Below, piece after piece: positions 20,312 through 31,200 of a stretch of 64,000 nucleotides of DNA. This DNA is from Panax quinquefolius (lineage: Eukaryota > Streptophyta > Magnoliopsida > Apiales > Araliaceae): positions 1,577,501-1,641,500 of the forward strand of contig CM035164.1 in the NCBI GenBank assembly GCA_020205615.1. The letters are read 5' to 3'. The translations under genes and the position numbers were made by a program. The notes below the pieces were generated by a model. The model ran no database searches. It saw only the letters and a program-made list of their open reading frames with translations, and was not told the origin of the DNA. The stretch's first letter is position 1, and the number at the start of each line of letters is the position of its first letter.

Positions 20312-21316
20312 TGTTGGGAAAAATCGTCTCCCAAATAATGTCGTCTTTGATAAATTATATGGCCAAAATATCAAATATTAAATTTGCAGTTCCACCAAAA
20401 TAATAACTACTGCAGGAAATAATGAGATGAAAATAAACAAGCACAAGACACCAAAATTTTTACGTGAAAAGTGTTGGGTCCTCACCCATTACTGAGGAGA
20501 CAAAGTTAGTAGGAACTTTGGAAAGATGATGACTTTGCACACGATTTTGTGTGCTAGTGGCTTGGTTTTCTTTAATAAATGTCTCATGATGCTTGTCTCC
20601 TTGACCATTAAATGGAGACTAGCTCCTTCTGCATATATACTAGCATAGAGAGATATCAATCCGATGAGTGTAAGATAAAACGAGAAGGTGGCAAGTGAGT
20701 TAATGGGTTAGGTAGGAAGGAAAAGAAAACATAGTACATGTTTTCTATAAAATGTTTTCCCACCCATAAATCAAGGAAGAAAAATAGGAGAAGGAAAGGA
20801 TAGGTACTATTCCATCATCTCCCGGATGAGATTTCTATCTCTTCCATCATCTTTCGGATGGGATTTCTCTCTCTTCCATCTTTCTCCCAGATGTGATTAC
20901 TCTCAGATGGAATCTAACTTATTCCATACTTTGCTTTAGCAATCATGGAGATTAAATAGGCAGAGTAACTATCCTTTTCTTCTCCCATTTTTTTCCCTTG
21001 ATTTATGGGTGAAGAAACACTTTACAGAAAACATAACCGTGTTTTCTTTTCCTTCTTACCTAACCCACTAACTCACTTGTCACCTTCACCTTTCATCTTA
21101 CTATCATCGGATTGATATATCTCTCCCTAACAAATAATGCTACTATATATGCAGAAGGAGTTGGTCTTCATTTAATGGTCAAGGTGACAAACATGATGGG
21201 ACACTTATCATTGGTTAAAGATAATCAAGTCACTAGCACACAAAATCGTGTAAATTCTTCATCTTCCCGAGGCTCCCACTAACTTTATCTCCTCAATAAT
21301 GGGTGAGGACCCAACA
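20312..21316 (-). repeat. 3' LTR of the copia element, containing a long palindrome
   Basis: About 1005 bp. The outer 150 bp at the left (20312-20471) match the right LTR remnant. The rest (20472-21316) is a long imperfect inverted repeat: the left arm begins TGTTGGGTCCTCACCC and the right arm ends GGGTGAGGACCCAACA, with arms of roughly 340 bases and a centre made of a TCTCTTCCATC minisatellite at 20816-20935. Confidence 0.6.
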
Positions 21317-21563
21317 ATCTCCCCCTCCGAAACAATGAGAGTAATTGTTTGTGTCAAACCCAACTTTTGGAGAAATTGTTTCAACCATAACATTTCATTT
21401 CCAACTCAGTAGTAGACAAAGCAACTCCCTTCTGCAACTTGGACTGTTATAACACATCTCCCCCCTGCAAAAGTAAACAAATACTTTGAAGTAGACTAAT
21501 CTTCAGAATCTGCTATATCTGCTTCTGTATAACATTCCAAGACTGAATTTGCACACCAAACCA

Positions 21564-21878
21564 TTACCCAACGAAACCTTGACTCAACTCAAGATTCTTG
21601 GAATTTTCAACTTTCTTCATGTCTGACTTTATCTTATCGGCATGGTTCATCTTGATGGGAAGATCCAACTCAAACTTGACATATTTTTGCTTTCCAAATT
21701 CTTTCACAACCGCTTTGTACTCTGGCTGCGAACTATCACTTTCTTTCTTCACTATTAATACCCATTTAAAGCGGATAACTTTCTTTTTGTAGTTCTCATG
21801 CAAGATTTTTCTCCCATCTTGCATGGCTTTGTACCACATCTTTTTTCGTCTAATTCCCCCATATTTAACACATTCCAC
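21564..21878 (-). pseudogene. Copia reverse transcriptase fragment
   Basis: The frame contains MWYKAMQDGRK, then IRFKWVLIVKK and PEYKAVVKEFGKQ, the start of the copia reverse transcriptase (family RVT_2: W-x2-AM...KWV...YKARLVAKGF). The catalytic YVDD region is absent. Diverged and truncated. Confidence 0.6.
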
Positions 21879-22208
21879 ATTGTGTAAAAATGTCTACCTT
21901 CTTTCCTCTATTCACCACTAGAGACCCTTTGGTGAACTTCTATTTCCTGCGAAACATGGTGAAACACATTTTAATCAATACACTGCTGGATGTGATCAAT
22001 ACTCTTCTTGCCCATCTTTTTCCAATCAGCCTCAGACTTATCCATGAACTTCTTTCCCTCGAGCTCCAACGGATCATAAAAATCATTACATTAAAGGAAT
22101 CCTCCATTCTGGGCTTCCAAATTGAATTTTATTTTGAAGATGTCAATTTAATCATGGCTACAACTAACTCCATAAAATTTATCAAAAACAACTGAGCAAA
22201 TAACCTTA

Positions 22209-22220
22209 CCTTTGATACCA
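22209..22220 (-). other. Primer binding site of the degenerate copia element
   Basis: Minus strand TGGTATCAAAGG, complementary to the initiator tRNA-Met 3' end, two bases from the LTR tip at 22223. Confidence 0.6.
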
Positions 22221-22222
22221 AT

Positions 22223-22712
22223 TGTTGGAAAAATCACCTCCCAAATATTGTCGTCTTTGATAAATTAAATGGCCATAATATCAGTACATGCCAAACAGAA
22301 TAAATTTGCAGTTCTATCAAAATAATAACCATGCACAAGTCACCAAGATTTTTACGTGGAAAATCCTTTAAAACTAAGAGGTAAAAACTACGAGATAATC
22401 TCTGAAAAATTCACTATAATAAACTGAGAGAATACAAAGATATCTTAATTGAGTGTCTTGTGTTTGGTTATTTTCATCTCATTATTTCTGTAGTGGTTAT
22501 TATTTTGGTGGAACTGCAAATTTAATCTGTTTGGCATGTACTGATATTGTTGTCATCTAATTTATCAAAGACAATAGTATTTGGGAGGTGATTTTTCCCA
22601 ACAGAAAACCCTCTAAAACCAAAAGTTAAAAACACAGGACGATATCCAAAAAATCCATTATAATAAATTTAGAGAATACAAAGATATCTTAATTTGAGTA
22701 CACACTCAAATT
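22223..22712. repeat. Right LTR remnant with an inverted internal segment
   Basis: 22223-22450 matches the LTR in the same orientation as 20312-20471. 22458-22606 is the same first 150 bases in inverted orientation (ends GATTTTTCCCAACA). 22607-22712 then resumes LTR sequence in the original orientation, parallel to 22365-22450 (AGAGAATACAAAGATATCTTAATT in both). It looks like a second LTR copy whose tip was flipped. Confidence 0.65.
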
Positions 22713-24186
22713 ACCTCACCACAATTGACGAGTGAGTTTTATACCCATGAATTGAATGCATTTGAGCTTAATCTTTTGGTAGTTTTTAAGTGTTTGTGTC
22801 TATTCATGAGTGTTTTACTTTGTTTTGTAAGAATTGGGACAAAAGTTACTTAGATCAACTTTTGGGGTTTCTAGATTCGTATTTTCGGCTTGCCATTTAC
22901 ATAGCAGCCACTTCAGGGGCAATTTCGGCATTACTCAAAGAATGAAAGTTGTAGATCTACTTCTCTTTCCGGAACATCTTGAATCATCTAAATCGAAGTT
23001 TAGACAAAGAAGTTATGGTCATTTTCCAAAAGGACGTCAGAGTAAAAAATTCCAAAAAAGTGCCCAATGTCGGGGCACCCAATCCTAGGCTATTTCCAGC
23101 GTCAGGGTGCCCAGAGTCAGATTACCAGCGCTGTGAGTAGCACCGATGCACTGGGTCGGGCCAGACCAAGTTTGGACGTGTTTTCAGGCGAATTTTGATA
23201 TTTTTTTTATTCCAAATTGGATTGAGTTTCCTCCTAAGTTAAGGATCTTACTTGTAACCTATAAATACATAATGAGAGGCATATAATAAGATATTCATTA
23301 GATTAGAGAGTAGATTAGTTTGGAGATACACTTCATTAGATTCTTATCTTTTATTCACAAACCCTAGTTTAGATTGGATTGGAGATTGAAGTAACTTGGA
23401 GAGCATTGAGGATTCAAAGCAGGAGCAAAAGGAAGCATAATTGTTTAAGATTGCAACGGATCTTATTGCGTAGCTTATTTAAGTACACTTCTTTATTAAT
23501 TATTGTGATTTATTCTAGGGATTGTCTATTATGATTTGTGCATAAGTGATTAATTGTCTAATTAACAATTATTGTGATAATTTATATGAATTCGGGATAT
23601 GAAATATAAATTTAGATATGAACATAATAGCATGTGATTGTGTTTTCTGCATAGTGATGGAATTCATGATTTGTGTTTAGGATAGGGATATACCTTTACG
23701 CCGCATGTAATCTGATAAGGAACATGTGCTTTAAATCCTTTTTAATTATAATTCACATAAGAATATAATGAATTAATTAATTAGGGTGTTTGATTCAATT
23801 CTATCAACTATGGATTTGGATTTATACGTTTGTGATGCATCGAAGGTGGTTATAAATACTAATAAATTCTTGATTAACAATCCAAAATAGTGACCATAAT
23901 TAATAAGAAGTGTATTGATATAAGTGAGCAATAAGTGAAGTTGTGATCTTAATTCTCCATAACCTGATTTTAAGCTAGTGGTATTTAATAGTAGTTTTAT
24001 TAATTATTTTAATTCACAATCCTAAATCATTTGTTTAAATAAAACTAATTTGGTTACGAGTTAGTATTTGATACTTTTTATTAAATAATTACTGATGGGA
24101 ACGATAATTTTCTTATCACTTTATTACTTGTTGACTGTGTATACTTGCACGTATTCATTGATTGCAAAAATTGATGAACAAGTTTT

Positions 24187-24203
24187 TGACGTCGTTGCCA
24201 GAG
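24187..24203 (+). other. Primer binding site of the Athila-like element
   Basis: TGACGTCGTTGCCAGAG corresponds to the usual TGGCGCCGTTGCCGGGG of this group, with changes that are mostly G to A, as expected for decay of methylated cytosines. It follows AACAAGTTTT as in related elements. Confidence 0.6.
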
Positions 24204-24321
24204 AATTAGTTTAATAATTTTTGCGAATATTAATTTCAATCAAATTAGTCTTAATTTAGACGTTTTTATTTTTTTAATTCTCTTCCTATTTTACTCTCTT
24301 TTCAGACACCATATAGCTGAA

Positions 24322-25249
24322 TTTAACTATCAATGGCCATATACGAGAATGACTCGGCCAACGGAAACAAGGATTGATGGACTCGATGCACTTTTTGCAT
24401 TGTCAGCACTGCTCGAGACACTTTCGAGAAGGTTTGACGCTTTAGCAACACAACCTATTCAAAGTGTAGCGGAGATTTGTGATTATTGTGCTGGAAACCA
24501 TTCGAGTCATCAATGCACCATCAGTTTCGAGTCGGTACAGTATGGCGGTGAATAACTACTATCAAGATTGGGGGTATCACCCGGATTTTTTGTTGAGCCA
24601 TAATAATCAAGTCCAAACCTTTGCTCCAAGTCAATCATACATTCCAAAATTTCATGATCCAGTCCCTCCACACAAAGAAGAAAGGAAACCGAGTTTAGAA
24701 GAGGTCTTGGCGAAATTCATTACAGCTTCGGAAAAAAGAATAAACGATCAAGATAAGTTGTTGAACTAAGTAGATTTGAATGTGAAAAGTGAGACAGAGT
24801 CAATTAAAAACCTTAGAGAACCAGATATGACAACTTTTAACGTTATCAATAATCGTCCTCAAAGTGAATTGTCATACATGATTTCCGAGACTGATGGATT
24901 AACCAAATCAAAGCTGCAATCGGATGAGCCAAAAGATGTCTATATTGAAAGAGAGGAGACAAGTGGGGATCAAGAAAAGAAGGTCGAAGAAAATCTAGCT
25001 TTAAGTTCCAACGAAAATGATCTGAATTTGTTAGTGCCCCATGTCCCTTCTCTAATGAAGCTTGAGGATCCGGACAGTTTTGCAATATTGTGCCCAATTG
25101 GTAGTCATGTCATCGACAAAGCTTTATGTGACATGAGAGCTAGTCTAACTTTAGAGCCATGGTGGGATGAGAAAGGGAAGAGAGATGAAGAGCCAATTGT
25201 GTTTGAAACGTATCAATGCCAAAATTCATTCACAGACACAATTGGGTAA
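24322..25249 (+). pseudogene. Athila-like gag C-terminus and protease remnant
   Basis: Translation starts in mid-gag (YQWPYTRMTRPTE), continues to a CCHC-like knuckle CDYCAGNHSSHQC (about 24478-24516), then shifts frame near 24540, has a stop at 24767-24769 and resumes to 25249. The protease region reads KLEDPDSFAILCPIG followed by KALCDMRASLTLEP; the active-site D-[LM]-G-A-S has Arg instead of Gly, so the enzyme would be dead. The 5' half of gag is deleted. The final 29 codons to the stop are not recognised. Confidence 0.7.
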
Positions 25250-25559
25250 AAGCCTAGTTGCTTGAAGTTCTTAAGAGGGATTCTAACTAAAAAGAGCGTG
25301 CTAGGTGACTTTTTATCAATGGCCCTTTCAGTTAGAAATCTCTCAAAATATACATTGATACTGATAGATGGAGGATTCCTCAATTTTCGAAGGGGAATTG
25401 GATTGATAATTGGAGAAGTTAGGTTGAGACTATAAAACAAGCGCTTATTGGGAGGCAACCCACGTTTAATTTTTGCTTATTGCATTTATTTAGGACTTAA
25501 TAAAATTGCTTCTATTGTGGGTTTACAGGTTATTCAAGTTAAATTGTTTTATCTTTTTT

Positions 25560-25988
25560 CTCTCTATTCTTCCCTCTTGGTTCTCTCTTGTTTTTCTCTC
25601 TTCTTGCTCTCTACCACCCTTCTCTTGGATGGGATTGCTCTCTCTTCCACTCTTCTCCCAGATGGAATTACTCTCTCTTCCATCCTTCTTCCGAATGGGA
25701 TTACTCTCTCTTCCACCCTCTCCAGGACGGGATTTCTCTCTCTTCCATCCTTCTCATGGATGGGATTTCTCTCCCTTCCATCCACTCGCGGATGGGATTT
25801 CTCTCACCCTCTCTCTTTTCTCTCTCGGATGATTATGGCTTCACCAATGAGTTAATCTCCCCTTTTTAAAGTCCAAGCATGTGGGACAAACATCCTTGAT
25901 TTAAGGACATGGTGAGAGACAAAGTTCCTTGAAACACGCTTGCCCAATTTGAGGAAGTATTCATGGGTGAGAACCACTTCATCCAACA
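25560..25988. repeat. Minisatellite in a probable LTR remnant
   Basis: 25618-25830 contains about six units of 31-34 bp with the core GGATGGGATTTCTCTC followed by TCTTCCATCC. The same unit occurs three times at 20816-20935 inside the copia LTR. After the array, 25940-25988 ends ATGGGTGAGAACC...CCAACA, like the tip of that LTR, so the region is probably a diverged LTR of the same family in the same orientation. Confidence 0.55.
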
Positions 25989-26007
25989 CACATGTGGCAA
26001 AATGTTA

Positions 26008-26237
26008 CTCTCTCCGTCCCAGCACGCATATTAAGAAGAGGAATAAAATGACAAAATTGCCCATAATAATGTCATTAAATATGGAGAGATAATTAGAATA
26101 AGAAAAGTATGAGATATTTAATGCTACGGGCATAATAGAAAAAAATGTGTCAAAGTTTGGTTATTAAAAGAAAGAGGACATTTAACATGGGACAACCCAA
26201 AATAGTAATAAGGACTTTTATCCTGGGACGGAGGGAG
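26008..26237. mobile_element. Stowaway-like MITE, copy 1
   Basis: 230 bp with tips CTCTCTCCGTCCC and GGGACGGAGGGAG and a TA target duplication on both sides, the signature of Tc1/mariner-type Stowaway elements. Internal words such as ATAATGTCATTAAATATGG are shared with copy 2 at 27551. Confidence 0.85.
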
Positions 26238-26878
26238 TATAATTCAAGACCTTGAAAAGAAAACTCAAAGTGCCTCAATACTTATACTTTTTATTTTCAT
26301 GTTATTTTATCCGAGTATTTGGTTCTTGTGTTTTAAATCTTATCAAACAAGTACAGATGTGATTATCATTTGTAAATTGTTTAAAAAAAACATTTTATAT
26401 AATTTTAATGACGAATTTTAAAATTAAAAAATAAAAATAATAAAAAACTAATTCATTTATATCACAAGTGTCCTACAGAATTTGATTGAGTTTTCATGTT
26501 TTGAGATCATTTTGCACCTATTAATTTTAGTTCCACTCTGTAAAATTACCTTGACAGAGTAATCTGATAAGGGAGTTATTTCAGATTAGTACTTCCTGAA
26601 AACTAAACACAAAGACTATTTAATTGATTGAATCCACTCTATTGAACTGGAGTTGGTAGTCTAGTTGATTCTCTGAATTGGGGAAAAGCAGAAAGAAAAG
26701 TGGGGAAAAAATTTATCCAAATTTCTTCATTCCCCAATAAATGGAAATAAATAAATTATAAAAAAAAGTTCAAATAGGCTATACAAACATACCCCTTAAA
26801 AGAAACATATTTTAGGTATAATTACAAAAGTCAATTGAATAAAACAATTGAGGAAAAAGGAGGAGAAAAGTCCCTTAC
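26238..26878. other. Region downstream of the inhibitor gene, no exon found
   Basis: AT-rich. The last coding exon of the gene to the right is expected here on the minus strand but no matching sequence was found. Confidence 0.4.
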
Positions 26879-27267
26879 CTGAGATTCGAGAGACCTGATC
26901 AGAAGTTAATTTGGCTGAGAACCCACTTGCAGCATTCTTGTAGCTATAAATTAATGCCTCTTTTGCAGCATCCTCACTATAAAAATTGAAAATTTCAAAA
27001 ACCCAGAATACAAAATTATACATAATAAGAAACCCACAATTCATATAATAAAAACATATGTGTAGAGAGGGAAAGAAACCTGCCAAGGACGGAAGCTAGG
27101 GTTCTGATATGATAGGCTTCAGGTTCTTCGTCCTGAGGCTTCTCAGTATAAACAATGTGAACTGCAGCAGCTGAAGATGATTGTGTAGGAGTTGATTCTG
27201 CCATTGATATGGATGCTATCGAGGAAAGGGAAATTATGAAGAAGTAGAAGAAAAACGATCTACTCAT
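26879..27267 (-). CDS. Subtilisin propeptide-like (I9) inhibitor, last exon missing
   Basis: Exon 1 (27080-27267) starts MSRSFF with a hydrophobic stretch that could be a signal peptide, then MAESTPTQSS and VHIVYTEKPQDEEPEAYHIR. Exon 2 (26879-26976) continues in phase with SEDAAKEALIYSYKNAASGF and SAKLTSDQVSRIS, then a GTAAGG donor. This is the inhibitor I9 fold: the N-terminal propeptide domain of subtilases, here standing alone as in Arabidopsis SPI-1, which inhibits subtilisin-like proteases and chaperones their folding. The family normally ends with a short exon carrying a PGVLQVVPS-type segment that inserts into the protease active site; none was found before the Stowaway element at 26008 or up to 25000. 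The gene may be truncated or may have a very long last intron. A downstream Met of the MAES segment could be an alternative start. Confidence 0.7.
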
Positions 27268-27550
27268 TTGGGGTTTTCTTCCGAATTTATAAAATGCCTT
27301 TTTGGGATATTAAACGCGTTTGATTGAGTAGTAGTACCACCTTTATGCTTAAGGACGAAGTTTGGTATATTAGATATCCAAAAGATAAACAATTTTTTTT
27401 TGGATAAAAGACAAAAGTAGGGACCTTTTGGAAAAGTATTACGGTGTAAACAATGTTCACGAGCACAGTCAAATGTTATGAATTTATAATAAAATAACTT
27501 AAATAAATACATAATTATATTTATAATATTAATTTTGAAAAAATTATATA

Positions 27551-27804
27551 CTCCCTCCCCAAGATAAAAGTCCCGGTAGACTTTTCACGCATATTAAAAA
27601 GATGAATAAAATAACAAATTTGTCCATAATAATGTCATTAAATATGGAGAGAAAATTAGAATAAGAAAAGTATGAGATACTTAATGATACGAGTATAATA
27701 GGAAAATATGTATAAAGGTTTGGTTATTAAAAAAAAAAAAAAAGACATTTATCATAGAACTACCCAAAATAATAATAAAGACTTTTATCATATGACTAAC
27801 AGAG
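27551..27804. mobile_element. Stowaway-like MITE, copy 2
   Basis: 254 bp in the same orientation and family as copy 1, starting CTCCCTCCCCAAG and ending TGACTAACAGAG, with TA on both sides. The right tip is more decayed. It lies about 280 bases upstream of the inhibitor start codon. Confidence 0.75.
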
Positions 27805-28240
27805 TATATACATATAATTGAGTCGGGTGCAAGGTGAGAAAGTATATCTCATACTCGACCCTTTCCCTAGAGTTTAAAATTTTGTAAACCTAATCACCTT
27901 CATATTTTTCTTTTGAGATAACCTCCTCATTTGTCTTTAAATTATGGTTGTTTTTTTATATAAGCTTTCCTAAATACACATAATTAAGAAGGATTTAACT
28001 ACATAATATCAAGTTTAACAAAAGTGCTCTCTTCAAATACACATTCAAGCAGCCAAAAGGAAGGAGCCATAGAGGATCAAGAATACACAATGGAGAGTTG
28101 CTAGCCTAGGAGACCTCCAACATCAGTAATCTGCCTATCTATATATAGACATCTAATAATAACCCTGGTACAAAAGTAATTTTAAATGCCAAACTCCTAA
28201 ACAACATGGACCATCAGATTAATTATCCCAAGACATTCCA
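27805..28240. other. Intergenic, no gene seen
   Basis: Spacer between the 3' end of NSE4 and the promoter side of the inhibitor gene. It should contain the NSE4 3' untranslated region at its right end. Confidence 0.4.
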
Positions 28241-31200
28241 TTAATTTATAAACTCGAGCTTACGCTTGCATTCCTTAATCATGGCAGAGCCTTCACCAAT
28301 TTCAGGAGATCCTTCGAAAAAAGAGTGTTTTTGTATAACCAGGCCACGGTTTCTTGAATATGTCTTTATCGGTATTGCCATGGGTATTGTGGACAATGCA
28401 GCTTGAGAACAAGTTGCAACAGGTTCTGATTGAGAACAAATTGTAACTGGTTCAGGTTGAGTACAAGCAGAAATGTGTGAATTGACCCTATTAGGAATGA
28501 GTTCCTCTCCCTCTGGCACTTGATCCACCATCAACTGTGTGCCACAAATCAGTACAATTTTTTCAGATACAAAGAGTTAAAGAATATGATCCCAGGATTT
28601 ATAAAATGATAAATAATTTCTATGTAGCACAACAATCAAATAATATAAAGATAACACAGTATTTTCACCCTATGCGAGCCAGAACAAACATAAATTCAAA
28701 TTACGGGGGGAAAAAATTATATATAAACATAAATTCAAATTGCATCCTTCTTTTTTTCTGGATAAAAAACTCGCCCAAATTTGGATAAAGGGAGTATTGT
28801 TTACCTTCCAATTTTTGAAATCAAATCTGAAGATGAAGGCATTGTACCTAACTTCACCCGAGCTAACTGAACTAGCTGCTGCAGCAGTCCTTGGAGCTGC
28901 AAAATGAAGCTCCATTTGTTAAACTAAACAAACATCCAAACACCCGTGTACAAAAAGATGAATCAATAGCTTGAATGATAGTTTTGAGGTAGTTTCTTAC
29001 AAACTATGTGAGAGCCATTCTCATCCATTACAATTTCAACTCGTCCATCTTTCACTAAGAAAGACAAAGCAAATAAGTTCTCCACTGTCTGCGCAAAGGA
29101 CTTTCTATTCAACAGTAGATTTTCAAGTTTGACACTTTTCTTCTTCCTTAAGATCTCAAATATTGTTAACATAATCTTGTCGGTCTCGGTTTTCTCTTCT
29201 GCAGTGGTATCATCAAGCTGTTACACAAGGCATTCGAGTTAGTGAAAACAATGTACAGAAAATAATAACAGACCGAATTTTCATGTGTATAGTATATTGG
29301 TCTGTCATTAACCTATACTTATAGGGGATTCAATTCCTTGAAAAAGAACAAAGAAATACAAAAATAGAGCGAAGGTGAAGCACTTCTGAATAGCAATCCT
29401 ACCTCTTCTGGACGAGCACTCCTACAGTTTGGTTTTGCATACTGTCTACGGACTACAACCTTGCGTTTGCTTAAGTTCATTTTTCATGGGCCCAAGCCTT
29501 AAAAGTAAAGCAGAAAGTAAGAGCATATAAAACAGAAACACTAAGTAAAGGCACAGCATATTGCATTATAGCTAACTTCCAGATTAACAGTTGTCAATAA
29601 AAACTCACATAGTGCTGCACCCATTTGCATTTTTGAAAATGGGTGAAACAGAAAGCCCGATATCTCTCCAAAGAACCGAATTCTGGGAACTCTCAGAGGT
29701 TCCTCTTCTCCCATGTTGGCCAAAGTGTTTCAAAAGACAAGATACGAATTCGGAAGGGATAACACCTCCACTGGTGTGCAATTTAACTGAGGCCACCAAG
29801 GTGCTAGTAAGATCCAAAAGGGCTTCTGCATCTGCAACCTGTTCCCTTGGCTTCTTGACTAGAAAACAATATTAGGGTAAATAATATCAATCAAAAAATG
29901 ATAAATATTAGGCTACTGAAACAGACTAAGACTATTGCTTTGTTGTTACTCAGATTCTAACTTCATAAAAGAGATTAGTACATGCAACATAAAACTTTTT
30001 GCAAATAGCATTTTTTCATATCAAAGAAAAAGCTAAAACATAACAAATCAAATTTTACTTTTTGCCAAGAGAATTTGCCTTGTTTCTTCCAACTAGTGTT
30101 TTACTTTACTTTTTGAGGATGTGCACCTCACTTCGATGAGGAAACACTATCACACCCCCAAATCCGGGTCTCCTTAAACCCCGATCTAGTGCTTTGATAA
30201 TACAACTTCATCTATCAAATCTACCAAAATTATATTGGTTTAACTAATCTATTACGTACATTACATCAATTTTTTATCTCCATCCTGATTGCAACATCTT
30301 TCCTTAATATTCACTAATATTATACTCGGTAAAAACTCATTTAATTAAAAACTTAACATCATACTCTTTATTCCAAAATCGTAAACTTTACAATTTTCGT
30401 TTACATCTCAAAGTCATAAAAATTACAACTTGTTCAGTATTCCATAACTTCAACTTCAACACTAAACACTTCTTCTCAACTTCATCACCATTTATCTATC
30501 CTAAACTTTTAATATTAGTAACCAGTCAGTTCCCAGAAAAGAAGGAGTTTTCCGTTAAAACGGCACTCAATTAGACAACCCCTTTTTTCGACAAAACTTT
30601 CTATACATTGTCAATACTGCTAATCTAATACAGTTAAATGACTCCTACATCTACTAGCTTAAATGTACAGTACACAAACAATACATTCTTATAATAATTC
30701 CTAACTCTTTTAATCATATCTCCAAAGTTATTACAACTTTAAATTCTATTACATAAAAAGAAACAACAATAATAATCTCTCTTGACTTGACTACTCTTCT
30801 TTCACTTTCTCTTTACTGCCAGATTCTGCTGGTAATTCTTCCTTAATTGCAAATAAGATTTTATTCGCAAGAATGAGCACAAATGTTTAGCAAGTCTAAC
30901 AAATAAACACATTTCACACTTCTCAAGTTTATACAGATAATAAAATTCACACTACTCAAGTTATAGGGTTCACACTGCCCAAGTTATAGGGCTCACATTG
31001 CCCGAGTTATAGAGTTCACAATCCTCAAATTATAGAGTTCACAATACTCAAGTTATACAAGTAATTCAAATATCACAACTATCTTCACACAACAACTGAA
31101 ATTCAAAACAGTTTTATAGTCCTCAAAAACAGCTAGAAACTTGCACCTAGTCCAAAAACTTGCCTAAAAACAAATAATATGTTTACACTGAATTTCGTCC

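Larger units (their letters stand above)
20312..22712 (-). mobile_element. Degenerate Ty1/copia element with rearranged LTRs
   Basis: In minus orientation: a right LTR remnant (22223 onward), a primer site at 22209-22220, internal sequence with a reverse-transcriptase fragment, a purine tract (complement of 21317-21330, GGAGGGGGAGAT) and a left, 3' LTR from 21316 down to 20312. Both LTRs end alike (TGTTGG on the plus strand, then AAAAATC and a shared 150-bp block). The internal region is under 1 kb, so most of gag-pol is deleted. Confidence 0.65.
22735..25560 (+). mobile_element. Athila-like Ty3/gypsy deletion derivative
   Basis: Plus orientation: an LTR-like region ending near 24180, a primer site at 24187-24203, a gag/protease remnant and a 3' untranslated region with the block GCGCTTATTGGGAGGCAACC (about 25441-25460), which is common near the 3' end of Athila/Tat-type elements. 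Reverse transcriptase, RNase H and integrase are missing. The left end of the LTR and the 3' LTR could not be placed. Confidence 0.65.

Noticed and set aside
20472..21316. Independent foldback transposon
   Set aside because: No target duplication at its edges, and the right edge coincides with the purine tract, so it was placed inside the copia LTR.
25448..25869. Several open frames with repeated Ser-Leu-Pro or Gly-Arg-Arg units
   Set aside because: They translate the 32-bp minisatellite in different frames and have no other support.
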